Assembly (NCBI GenBank): GCA_023400405.1
Contig: JAEXFD010000053.1
Location: 1 to 59,928, forward strand
Length of the DNA: 59,928 nt
Source: Pseudomonadota bacterium
GTDB taxonomy: Bacteria; Pseudomonadota; Alphaproteobacteria; Sphingomonadales; Sphingomonadaceae
Reading direction: 5' to 3'
Position 1 is the first letter of the stretch. Every line of letters begins with the position of its first letter. Below, piece after piece: positions 34,222 to 42,030 of the stretch. The position numbers and the translations under genes are program-made. A model generated the notes under the pieces. The model ran no database searches. It had not been told where the DNA came from and saw nothing but the letters and a program-made list of their open reading frames with translations.

Positions 34222-34731
34222 ATGCGACTGTTCCAGCGGCTCTTCCGCGCCCCCGATCGCGGCACCGCGCCCCGGCTCTATGCGGCGATCGTCGCCCGCG
34301 GCCGCGAGCCGCACTGGTATGAGGCCGGCCAGGTGCCCGACACGATCGACGGCCGCTTCGACATGATCGCCGCGATCCTGTCGCTCGTGCTGCTGCGCAT
34401 GGAGGAAGACGCCTCGGCCGTCCCCGCCAGCACCCAGCTCACCGAAGTGTTCATCGACGATATGGACGGCCAGCTCCGCCAGATCGGTATCGGCGACATC
34501 GTCGTCGGCAAGCATGTCGGCAAGATGATGGGGATGCTCGGCGGCCGGCTCGGCGCCTATCGCGAAGGGCTCGCTGCGGGATCGCTGCACGACGCCCTCC
34601 TCCGCAACCTCTATCGCGGCGATGCGCCCGAGGATGCCGCCATCGCCCATGTCGAGGCCGCGCTCCTCGCCCTGCGCGACCGCCTGGCCGCGGCGCCGCT
34701 GGCCACGCTGCTGGCCGGCGACCTGCCATGA
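34222..34731 (+). CDS. Ubiquinol-cytochrome c chaperone (CBP3/UQCC1 family)
   Basis: Assembly factor for the cytochrome bc1 complex. The 169-aa protein matches the Ubiq_cyt_C_chap pattern: LYAAIVARGREPHWYEAGQV, PDTIDGRFDMIAAILSLVLL, STQLTEVFIDDMDGQLRQIG, IGDIVVGKHVGKMMGMLGGR and RLGAYREGLA. ATG 34222 is chosen because the family starts with MRLFQRLF; ten upstream in-frame codons overlap the promoter. The stop overlaps the DUF177 start as ATGA. Mitochondrial Cbp3 binds newly made cytochrome b; the bacterial role is inferred from homology. Confidence 0.9.
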   Translation: MRLFQRLFRAPDRGTAPRLYAAIVARGREPHWYEAGQVPDTIDGRFDMIAAILSLVLLRMEEDASAVPASTQLTEVFIDDMDGQLRQIGIGDIVVGKHVGKMMGMLGGRLGAYREGLAAGSLHDALLRNLYRGDAPEDAAIAHVEAALLALRDRLAAAPLATLLAGDLP

Positions 34732-35273
34732 GCGAGTTCGAGCGCCCGACCCGGCTCGATCAGATCGGCGCCGGCGAGAGCGACATCCATGTCGAGGCCG
34801 ATGCCGGCGAGCGAGCAGCGCTGGCGGCGCGCTTCGGGCTGGTCGCGATCGATTCGCTTGCGGCACACTATCGCCTGCGCCGCGACGCGATCGGCATCGT
34901 CGCGTCCGGCCATCTCAGCGGCCGGGTGACCCAAAGCTGCGTCGTCACCGGCGAGCCGCTGCCGGCGAAGATCGAAGAGGATTTCGCCATCCGCTTCGTC
35001 CCCGAACCCGAACAGGGCGGCGGCGAGGAGGAAATCGAACTCAGCGAGGATAGCTGCGACACCGTGTTCTTCACCGGCGGCACGATCGACCTGGGCGAGG
35101 CGGCAGCCGAAACCCTGGCGCTCGCGCTCGATCCCTTCCCGCGCAGCCCCAATGCCGCCGAGGCACTCAAGGAAGCGGGCGTGCTCAGCGAAGAGGAAGC
35201 CCGCCGCCTCGCCGAGGAAACCGGGCCGTTCGGCGGGCTCGCGGCACTGCGAGACCAGCTCGGCAGGAAATGA
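34728..35273 (+). CDS. YceD-type DUF177 protein
   Basis: A 181-aa acidic cytoplasmic protein of the DUF177 family, linked in other bacteria to 23S rRNA/50S maturation. Visible features: TRLDQIGAGESDIHVEADAG near the start, SGHLSGRVTQSCVVTGEPLP with a conserved Cys, DFAIRFVPEP, an acidic insert and DLGEAAAETLALALDPFPRS at the end. YceD is often followed by rpmF; here it is not, and it is instead coupled to the bc1 chaperone upstream, an alphaproteobacterial arrangement. Function in this organism is inferred. Confidence 0.88.
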   Translation: MSEFERPTRLDQIGAGESDIHVEADAGERAALAARFGLVAIDSLAAHYRLRRDAIGIVASGHLSGRVTQSCVVTGEPLPAKIEEDFAIRFVPEPEQGGGEEEIELSEDSCDTVFFTGGTIDLGEAAAETLALALDPFPRSPNAAEALKEAGVLSEEEARRLAEETGPFGGLAALRDQLGRK

Positions 35274-35285
35274 TCCAAGACGAGC

Positions 35286-35765
35286 CTAGGCGGTGCCCAC
35301 AACCCTGAGGTGCATCGCAGGCGCATTGAGGAAAACCTCCTCGCGCGCGAGCGGGGACCAGGGAAGCCAGCGGAACCAGGTGTAGAAGGTCCGCCATTCG
35401 GCGTCTTCGCCCGCTCCCTCGGCGCGCTGGAGCAATGCCTTGTAGGGCCGCTTGCCGCGCGGCCAGTAGAAGAGCAGCGCTCGCACCTCGCCGGTCACCA
35501 GGCCGTCGATCGTCTCGACGAAGCGGAACTCGGCCTCCGGATCGGCATCGAGATAGAAATCGGCGGTGAACAGATCGCAGCGAATCGACAGCGTGTCGCG
35601 CGCCCAGGCCAGCCGCAACGCGATGCGCAGGCCATATTGAACCGGCAGTTCGACTTCGAAATAGTCGGGCCCCTGATCGGCGCCACGGTTGCGCAGCCCA
35701 TGCATGTCGGCAATGCGCGCGAACAGCGCCCGTGCCCGCGCCTGATGCCAATCTGCCTGGTCCAT
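35286..35765 (-). CDS. Conserved hypothetical protein, 159 aa
   Basis: Soluble protein with no signal peptide or membrane segment. It is rich in aromatic residues in a possible beta-rich fold: YFEVELPVQYGLRIALRLAW, DTLSIRCDLFTADFYLD, ETIDGLVTGEVRALLFYWPR, EWRTFYTWFRWLPWSPLARE. I do not recognise a family. It is convergent with DUF177 (12-bp gap) and lies 44 bp downstream of the TetR gene on the same strand, so it may be co-transcribed with the regulator. Confidence 0.7.
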   Translation of the reverse strand: MDQADWHQARARALFARIADMHGLRNRGADQGPDYFEVELPVQYGLRIALRLAWARDTLSIRCDLFTADFYLDADPEAEFRFVETIDGLVTGEVRALLFYWPRGKRPYKALLQRAEGAGEDAEWRTFYTWFRWLPWSPLAREEVFLNAPAMHLRVVGTA

Positions 35766-35809
35766 GGCCGTAACTTAGGACGCAGCGCGATCCCCGCAAC
35801 GGCCCGGCA

Positions 35810-36463
35810 CTATTTCCCCGGGCCGATCCCGCGCGCGAGCATCCCGGCCACCGTCTCGGCGATCGCCTCGGGATCGATATCCTCGTCCCACACGCTGTAG
35901 CGCAGGCCGAGGAACACGTTCATGCCCATGATCGCCCAGGCATGGACCTCGCCCACGTCGTCGCGAACCTCGCCCCGCGCCGCGGCGGCGCGCAGGCGCT
36001 TGGCGATGCGATCGGCGGTGGTCGCATAATGCATGCGGAAGCTGTCGGGATCGACGAACTCGGCCTCGTCGATGATCCGGTAGATTTCCTTGTGGCTGCG
36101 CGCGAAGCGGATGAAGGCAAGCAGCGCGGCCTGTTCGGCGGCGATCTGGTCCGGCGCATCCTTGAGCGCGGGGGCAACATGGTCGCGCACCTGTCCGCTC
36201 ATGTCGCGCACCAGCGCGCGGAACACGTCGTCCTTCGAATCGAAATAGGTGTAGAAGCTCCCCAGCGCGACGCCGGCCCGGCGCGTGATCCCGCTGATCG
36301 ATCCTTCGTGGAAGCCCTTTTCGCCGAACTCCTCTGCCGCGGCATCGAGGATCGCGCGCAGCGTCCGCCGCCCGCGCGCCGTGCGCGGCTCCTTGCCCGC
36401 ACTCGCCGCCTCGCCGCCGGCCGGCGCCGGCACTGTGGCGTTCACGCCACGCCCGCTCGCCAT
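35810..36463 (-). CDS. TetR-family regulator of the adjacent TonB-receptor/MFS genes
   Basis: A 217-aa one-component repressor. The helix-turn-helix is at about residues 35-80: LRAILDAAAEEFGEKGFHEG, SISGITRRAGVALGSFYTYF, DSKDDVFRALV. The remainder is a helical ligand domain (EIYRIIDEAEFVDPDSFRMH) similar to TetR proteins of lipid or aromatic metabolism. The first 25 residues are Ala/Gly/Pro-rich and may be a mis-called start; ATG 36463 is the first in frame. It diverges from the TonB receptor, and the 112-bp gap contains a 21-bp inverted repeat suited to TetR binding, so autoregulation plus control of the uptake genes is likely. Confidence 0.9.
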   Translation of the reverse strand: MASGRGVNATVPAPAGGEAASAGKEPRTARGRRTLRAILDAAAEEFGEKGFHEGSISGITRRAGVALGSFYTYFDSKDDVFRALVRDMSGQVRDHVAPALKDAPDQIAAEQAALLAFIRFARSHKEIYRIIDEAEFVDPDSFRMHYATTADRIAKRLRAAAARGEVRDDVGEVHAWAIMGMNVFLGLRYSVWDEDIDPEAIAETVAGMLARGIGPGK

Positions 36464-36488
36464 GATATCCTCCCCTGTCGATCCAAGT

Positions 36489-36509
36489 TGAAACCCGGTT
36501 CAGGTTTCA
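36489..36509. promoter_or_regulatory. TetR-type operator in the divergent promoter
   Basis: TGAAACC, seven bases, GGTTTCA: a perfect 7-bp inverted repeat, 26 bp from the TetR start and 66 bp from the receptor start. A second overlapping, less perfect TGAA...TTCA symmetry shares its left arm. Size and place fit the adjacent repressor. Confidence 0.65.
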
Positions 36510-36575
36510 GTATAGCCTCGCCCAAGCAGACACAACCCGCGTTCGACGGGTTCGCCAGTTGGGGAGGAAGTCCGA

Positions 36576-38945
36576 ATGTCACGCCTGAATTCTGTCCGTT
36601 CGATTCTGTTCGCGGGCGCCGCGCTCTCGGCGCTGGCCGCTGCACCCGCCTTTGCGCAGGATACCGCCGCGACCAGCACCGCCGCCGCCCAGGCCGACGA
36701 TAGCCCGGTCGTCGATGATGGCGAAATCGTCGTCACGGCGCGCCGCCGCGAGGAAAAGCTGCTCGATGTGCCGGCGGCGGTTACTGCGCTTACCGCAGGC
36801 CAGCTCGATCATGCCGGTGCGGTCGACCTCACCGACATCCAGAACGTGACGCCGAACACCACGCTGAAGGACGCGCGCGGCACCAACTCGACGCTCGCCG
36901 CCTTCATCCGCGGTGTCGGCCAGCAGGATCCGGTTCCCGGCTTCGAAGCGGGCATCGGCATCTATCTCGACGACGTCTATCTGAACCGTCCCCAGGCGGC
37001 GGTGCTCGACATCTACGACGTCGAGCGGATCGAAATCCTGCGCGGCCCGCAGGGCACGCTTTATGGCCGCAACACGATCGGCGGCGCGGTGAAGTACGTC
37101 ACCAAGAAGCTCGACGACAAGCCGACGCTGTCGGTGAAGGGCAATTACGGCTCGTACAACCAGGCCGACCTGATCGTCAGCGCCTCGACGCCGATCGGAT
37201 CGATGTTCAAGTTCGGCGTGTCGGGCGCGCGGCTGACCCGCGACGGCTTCGGCGAGAACCGCAACCTGCACATCGACAATTACAACAAGGACCTGTGGGC
37301 CGCGCGGGCGACGCTCGAGTTCGAGACGCCGGACAGCCGCATGTCGGTTCGGGTCACCGGCGACTACACCCATGACCAGTCGAATGCGCGCAACGGCCAT
37401 CGGCTGTTTGCGGGGCTGCTCACCGGATCGCCGGTGCTCTCCAACGTCTATGACACCAATGCCGGGCTCGCCAATCCGCGCAACGACGTGAAGGCGGGCG
37501 GCGTCTCGATGACCGCGAGCGCCGAGATCAGCGACCTGATCACCCTGCGCAGCATCAGCGCCTATCGCGAAGATACGTCGTACACGCCGATCGACTTCGA
37601 TTCGACGCCTTCGGTCGACGTCGACGTGCCCGCCTATTACAAGAACAACCAGACCAGCCAGGAATTCCAGGCGCTGGTGCATGGCGGCCGGGTCAACGGC
37701 ATCCTCGGCTTCTATTATCTCGGCGCCAAGGCCACGACCGGCTTCGGCGTGCTGCTTTCGACGACGCTGGCGGGCCTCAACGCCTATACGGCGGGCGACG
37801 TGCGCACCGAGACCAGCTCGATCTATGGCGACTTCACTTTCGACCTGACGCCGCAGCTCAGCCTGACGCTCGGCGGCCGCTATACCTGGGACGAGCGCCA
37901 ATCGCGCGTGTTCAAGGCCAATTATATCGGCCTGACGCCCGAATTCGGCGGGACGCCGGTGCCGTTCGGCGTGCCGAGCACCGATTTCCGCGGCACCGCC
38001 CATTTCAAGCGGTTCACGCCCCGCGCCTCGCTCTCGTACAAGCCGAGCGACAACCACATGGTCTATGCTTCCTATTCTGAAGGCTTCAAGGGCGGCGGCT
38101 TCGATCCGCGCGGCTCGGGCACCTCGGCACCGATCAGCAACCCGGCGGCGGGCCGCACCTATCAGGACATCTACAACTATCTCTCCTTCGATCCGGAAAC
38201 GGTGAAGAGCTATGAGATCGGCTGGAAGGGCGCGGCGTTCGACCATCGCCTGACCTGGGCGCTCGACGGCTTCTATTCGAACTATTCGAACGTCCAGATC
38301 CCCGGCTCGGTCGGTTGCGTCGTCGGCGGCGTGCAGACCTTCTGCGGCATCACCACCAACGCCGCCAAGGCAGACATCAAGGGCGTCGAGCTCGAGACCA
38401 ATGCCGTGCTCGCACGCGGCTTTGCCGGTCCCGCCTCAAAGGTCTATTTCGCCGGGACGCTCGGCTATATCGACGCGAAGTACAAGAGGTTCATCGGGCC
38501 GACCGGCGTCGACGTCGCCAATGTCCGCGTCTTTCAGAACACGCCGGATTGGACGATGTCGGGCACCCTCGGCGCCGCGATGGGCGTCGCCGGCGGCGAC
38601 CTTACCGCATCGACCACGCTCTCCTATCGCAGCCTGACCCACCAGTTCGAGACGGCGAGCCCGTTCCTCGACCAGCCGGGCTATTCGCTGCTCGACGCCA
38701 ATCTCGTCTACACCTTCGGCGACGGGCGCTATACGATCGGCCTGCACGGCAAGAACCTGACCGACAAGCGCTACAAGACCGCGGGCTACCAATATATCCG
38801 CACCGACATTGCCGGCACGCCGATCAACCTCGCCAATCAGCCGATCACCTCGGGCTACATCCCGACACTGGGCAAGGAAGGCATCGCCACGGCCTTTTAC
38901 GGCAATCCGCGCCAGGTGTTCGTCTCGTTCGGGCTCAAATTCTGA
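36576..38945 (+). CDS. TonB-dependent outer-membrane receptor (FecA/CirA-like, TetR-controlled)
   Basis: A 789-aa outer-membrane importer. It has a signal peptide (cut at AFA/QDT, residue 28), a TonB-box-like GEIVVTARRREEKLLDVPAA, a plug domain with VTPNTTLKDARGTNSTLAAF and the hallmark EILRGPQGTLYGRNTIGGAV, and a barrel with LTLGGRYTWDERQSR and YASYSEGFKGGGFDP. The C-terminal TonB receptor signature ends in QVFVSFGLKF. The start follows GGGGAGGAAG. The RGPQGTLYGRNTIGG plug type is common among sphingomonad receptors for aromatic or other non-siderophore compounds. With a TetR regulator and an MFS permease as partners it probably imports a small organic substrate, identity unknown. Confidence 0.93.
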   Translation: MSRLNSVRSILFAGAALSALAAAPAFAQDTAATSTAAAQADDSPVVDDGEIVVTARRREEKLLDVPAAVTALTAGQLDHAGAVDLTDIQNVTPNTTLKDARGTNSTLAAFIRGVGQQDPVPGFEAGIGIYLDDVYLNRPQAAVLDIYDVERIEILRGPQGTLYGRNTIGGAVKYVTKKLDDKPTLSVKGNYGSYNQADLIVSASTPIGSMFKFGVSGARLTRDGFGENRNLHIDNYNKDLWAARATLEFETPDSRMSVRVTGDYTHDQSNARNGHRLFAGLLTGSPVLSNVYDTNAGLANPRNDVKAGGVSMTASAEISDLITLRSISAYREDTSYTPIDFDSTPSVDVDVPAYYKNNQTSQEFQALVHGGRVNGILGFYYLGAKATTGFGVLLSTTLAGLNAYTAGDVRTETSSIYGDFTFDLTPQLSLTLGGRYTWDERQSRVFKANYIGLTPEFGGTPVPFGVPSTDFRGTAHFKRFTPRASLSYKPSDNHMVYASYSEGFKGGGFDPRGSGTSAPISNPAAGRTYQDIYNYLSFDPETVKSYEIGWKGAAFDHRLTWALDGFYSNYSNVQIPGSVGCVVGGVQTFCGITTNAAKADIKGVELETNAVLARGFAGPASKVYFAGTLGYIDAKYKRFIGPTGVDVANVRVFQNTPDWTMSGTLGAAMGVAGGDLTASTTLSYRSLTHQFETASPFLDQPGYSLLDANLVYTFGDGRYTIGLHGKNLTDKRYKTAGYQYIRTDIAGTPINLANQPITSGYIPTLGKEGIATAFYGNPRQVFVSFGLKF

Positions 38946-38974
38946 GCCTCGAATCTCCCCGCTGAACTCCACAC

Positions 38975-39010
38975 GAGCCGGGCGTCCCGTTGACGTCCGG
39001 CTCTTTTCTT
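38975..39010 (+). terminator. Intrinsic terminator between receptor and MFS genes
   Basis: An 11-bp stem with one mismatch (38975-38985 and 38993-39003), a 7-nt loop and TTTTCTT directly after. It starts 29 bases past the receptor stop; the tract ends 15 bases before the MFS start. It should reduce MFS mRNA relative to receptor mRNA unless readthrough occurs. Confidence 0.82.
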
Positions 39011-39025
39011 GCCGAGGAAGTGCCG

Positions 39026-40279
39026 ATGAACGCTCCCGCACCTGCATCCGCCACGCCGCGCGGCCTCCTCCTCGCGATGCTGCTGCTCGTCTACATCTTC
39101 AATTTCCTCGACCGCCAGATCCTCTCGATCCTCGCCCAGGCGGTGAAGGCGGACCTGAGGCTCGACGACGGCCAGCTCGGCATGCTCGGCGGCTTCGCCT
39201 TCGCGCTGCTCTATTCCACGCTGGCGATTCCGCTGGCGATGCTCGCCGACCGCACGAGCCGGAGCTGGGTGATCGCGGTGTCGCTCGGCGTGTGGAGCGC
39301 CTTCACCGCGCTGTGCGGCGCGGCAAGCAACTTCACCCAGATGTTCCTGTTCCGCCTCGGCGTCGGCGTCGGCGAGGCGGGCGGCGTTGCGCCCAGCTAT
39401 GCGCTGATCGGCGATGCCTATCCGCCGGAGCGGCGGTCGCGGGCGTTGTCGATCTATTCGCTCGGCATCCCCTTGGGCTCGGCCGGAGGCGCCCTGCTCG
39501 GCGGGTATATCGCCAAGAACGTCGAGTGGCGCACCGCCTTTATCGTCGTCGGGCTGATCGGGCTCGCCCTCGCCATTCCCTTCAAGCTAATCGTCCGCGA
39601 TCCGCCCCGCAGCGCGCCCAGTGCCGAGAAGGTTCCTCTATGGCAGGTGTTCGGCATCCTCGCCGCCAAGCCGAGCTTCTGGCTGCTCTCCTTCGGCGCC
39701 GCCGCCGGATCGATGTGTGGCTATGGCGTCGCCTTCTGGCTGCCGAGCATGATGATGCGCAGCTTCGCGCTCGACGTCGCCCAGGTCGGCCAATTCTTCG
39801 GCGCGCTGCTGCTCACCGGCGGCGTCGCCGGCATCCTGCTCGGCGGCTGGCTTGGCGATCGGCTCGGCAGGCGGGATCGCAAATGGTATGCGCTCGCCCC
39901 GGCGATCTGCTATGTCCTGGGCACGCCGCTGTTCGTTCTGGGCGTGCTCTCGCACAGCTGGCAGGCCGCCTTCGCGCTGTTCCTGATGCCGCAGGCACTG
40001 GTCTATGTCTGGCTCGGTCCGGTGCTCACCGCGGTCCAGCATCTCGTGCCCGCCGGCTTGCGCGCCACCGCTTCGGCCAGCTTCCTGCTGATCAACAACC
40101 TGATCGGCCTGGGCCTCGGCAGCTGGGCGGTTGGCCTGCTCTCCAAGCATTGGACCCCGGCCTATGGCGCGGCAGACGCGCTGCGCTACGCGATCGCTGC
40201 GGCGCTGTGCCTCTATCTGGTCGCCGGCGCGCTGATGTTCGTCGCGAGCCGGACCCTGTCGCGAGACTGGACCGAATAG
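39026..40279 (+). CDS. MFS transporter, spinster-like
   Basis: A 417-aa inner-membrane carrier with twelve predicted helices. The N-terminal half has LLLVYIFNFLDRQILSILAQ in helix 1 and the loop 2-3 motif LAMLADRTSRSWV. It continues with FRLGVGVGEAGGVAPSYAL, then IGDAYPPERRSRALSIYSLG, typical of the spinster-like group common in sphingomonads. The C-terminal half has GGWLGDRLGRRDRKW. ATG 39026 follows GAGGAAG; an upstream in-frame start at 38990 would fall inside the terminator stem. It probably carries across the inner membrane whatever the adjacent receptor brings in. Confidence 0.9.
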   Translation: MNAPAPASATPRGLLLAMLLLVYIFNFLDRQILSILAQAVKADLRLDDGQLGMLGGFAFALLYSTLAIPLAMLADRTSRSWVIAVSLGVWSAFTALCGAASNFTQMFLFRLGVGVGEAGGVAPSYALIGDAYPPERRSRALSIYSLGIPLGSAGGALLGGYIAKNVEWRTAFIVVGLIGLALAIPFKLIVRDPPRSAPSAEKVPLWQVFGILAAKPSFWLLSFGAAAGSMCGYGVAFWLPSMMMRSFALDVAQVGQFFGALLLTGGVAGILLGGWLGDRLGRRDRKWYALAPAICYVLGTPLFVLGVLSHSWQAAFALFLMPQALVYVWLGPVLTAVQHLVPAGLRATASASFLLINNLIGLGLGSWAVGLLSKHWTPAYGAADALRYAIAAALCLYLVAGALMFVASRTLSRDWTE

Positions 40280-40373
40280 GTATTTCCGCGACACGGCGAA
40301 GACCTGAATCGCGCGACGCCGATAAAGCGTGCATTTCTAGGCTGTTCCGAGGGCGACGGCTTTCCGGGGTAGT

Positions 40374-40397
40374 GGGTCGGCCGGCGCCGGCCGGCCC
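40374..40397. terminator. Self-complementary GC palindrome between convergent MFS and prfC genes
   Basis: A 24-base self-complementary stretch (GGGTCGGCCGGC followed by its complement, one G-T pair) ends 3 bases from the prfC stop at 40401. It can form a stem on either strand. There is no clear U-tract; the likely role is a shared transcript end. Confidence 0.45.
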
Positions 40398-40400
40398 GCT

Positions 40401-41972
40401 TTATCGCTCGCGCGTCGCGGCGAACTTCACCTTGGCATAGCGGTCGGCGACATAGCCGACTTCCCAGGCCGATTTGGCGAGGAACACCGGATTGCCGTCG
40501 CGGTCCTTGGCCATCGCCCCGCGGTTGAGCTCCATGAACTCCTTGAGCGCCGCCGGGTCTTCCGCCGAGATCCAGCGGGCCGTATCGAACGGCGAGGGCT
40601 CGAGGTTTGCGCCGACCTTGTACTCGGCCTCGAGCCGCGAGAGCAGCACGTCGAGCTGGAGCTGCCCGACCACGCCGATGATCCAGTTGGAGCCGATTTC
40701 CGGATAGAAGACCTGGATCACGCCCTCTTCGGACAAGTCGTCGAGCGCCTTGCGCAGCTGCTTGGTCTTGGTCGGGTCCTTGAGCGCGACGCGGCGCAGG
40801 ATCTCGGGTGCGAAATTGGGCAGGCCGGTGAAGCGCACGTCGGCCTTCTCGCTCAGCGTATCGCCGACGCGCAGCACGCCGTGATTGGGAATGCCGATGA
40901 TGTCGCCGGGATAGGCCTCGTCGGCGAGCTCGCGTTCGCGTGCGAAGAACAGGATCGGCGAATGGATCGCGATCGGCTTGCCATGGCCCGTCGGGGTCAG
41001 CTTCATGCCGCGCTTGAACGTGCCCGAGACGAGCCGCATGAAGGCGATGCGGTCGCGATGATTGGGGTCCATGTTTGCCTGGACCTTGAACACGAAGCCG
41101 CTGACCTGCGGCGCATCGGGCGCCACCGGCGCGGGCTCGGCCGGCAAGGCGTGCGGCGGCGGCGCGAAGCTGGCGATCGCCTCGATCAGCGAATCGACGC
41201 CGAATTCCTTGAGCGCCGAGCCGAAATAGACCGGCGTCAGGTCGCCGCTGCGATAGGCTTCCGCGTCGAATTCCGGATAGCCCGCCTGGGCCAGCTCGAC
41301 ATCCTCGCGCAGCTTGGCGAGGTTCTCGGCCGAGAGGATCGCATCGAGCTGCGGATCGTCGAGGCCGCTCGTCTGGACGACTTTGCCATGGAACTCTCGG
41401 CTGTCGCCCTCGGGAAGCAGCAGGCGGTGGGTCGCGAGGTCGTAAATGCCCTCGAAGGTGCCGCCCATGCCGACGGGCCAGGTCATCGGCGTCACGTCGA
41501 GCGCGAGCAGGTCGGCCACTTCGTCGAGCGTCGCGAACACTTCGCGCCCCTCGCGGTCGACCTTGTTGACGAAGGTGATGATCGGCACGTTGCGCAGGCG
41601 GCAGACTTCGAACAGCTTGCGCGTCTGGCTCTCGATGCCCTTGGCGACGTCGATCACCATCACCGCCGAATCGACCGCGGTCAGCGTGCGATAGGTATCC
41701 TCGCTGAAATCCTCGTGGCCCGGCGTGTCGAGCAGGTTGAAGGTGATGCCGCCGCGCTCGAACGTCATCACCGAGCTGGTCACCGAAATGCCGCGCTGCT
41801 GCTCGATCTTCATCCAGTCCGATCGCGCGCGACGCGCGGCACCGCGCGCCTTCACTTCGCCGGCCAGATGGATCGCGCCGCCGAACAGCAACAGCTTTTC
41901 GGTCAGCGTGGTCTTGCCCGCATCGGGGTGCGAGATGATCGCGAAGGTACGGCGGTCGCTTGGGGAAGGCAT
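40401..41972 (-). CDS. prfC: Peptide chain release factor 3
   Basis: Translational GTPase that removes RF1/RF2 from the ribosome after termination. The 523-aa length is standard. G motifs: HPDAGKTTLTEKLL (G1), RGISVTSSVMTF (G2), LDTPGHEDFSEDTYRTL (G3), FVNKVDREGR (G4) and GSALKEF (G5). The region EEGVIQVFYPEIGSNWIIGV and the C-terminal RWISAEDPAALKEFM are RF3-like and distinguish it from EF-G and TypA. It ends the leftward run that includes the chemoreceptor, 58 bp after that gene. No regulation is visible. Confidence 0.95.
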   Translation of the reverse strand: MPSPSDRRTFAIISHPDAGKTTLTEKLLLFGGAIHLAGEVKARGAARRARSDWMKIEQQRGISVTSSVMTFERGGITFNLLDTPGHEDFSEDTYRTLTAVDSAVMVIDVAKGIESQTRKLFEVCRLRNVPIITFVNKVDREGREVFATLDEVADLLALDVTPMTWPVGMGGTFEGIYDLATHRLLLPEGDSREFHGKVVQTSGLDDPQLDAILSAENLAKLREDVELAQAGYPEFDAEAYRSGDLTPVYFGSALKEFGVDSLIEAIASFAPPPHALPAEPAPVAPDAPQVSGFVFKVQANMDPNHRDRIAFMRLVSGTFKRGMKLTPTGHGKPIAIHSPILFFARERELADEAYPGDIIGIPNHGVLRVGDTLSEKADVRFTGLPNFAPEILRRVALKDPTKTKQLRKALDDLSEEGVIQVFYPEIGSNWIIGVVGQLQLDVLLSRLEAEYKVGANLEPSPFDTARWISAEDPAALKEFMELNRGAMAKDRDGNPVFLAKSAWEVGYVADRYAKVKFAATRER

Positions 41973-42030
41973 CGCGGCCCTCTAGCGGCGCAGCGCCGGG
42001 GCGTCGAGACGGGTTCGGCAGCGGTGCCGC

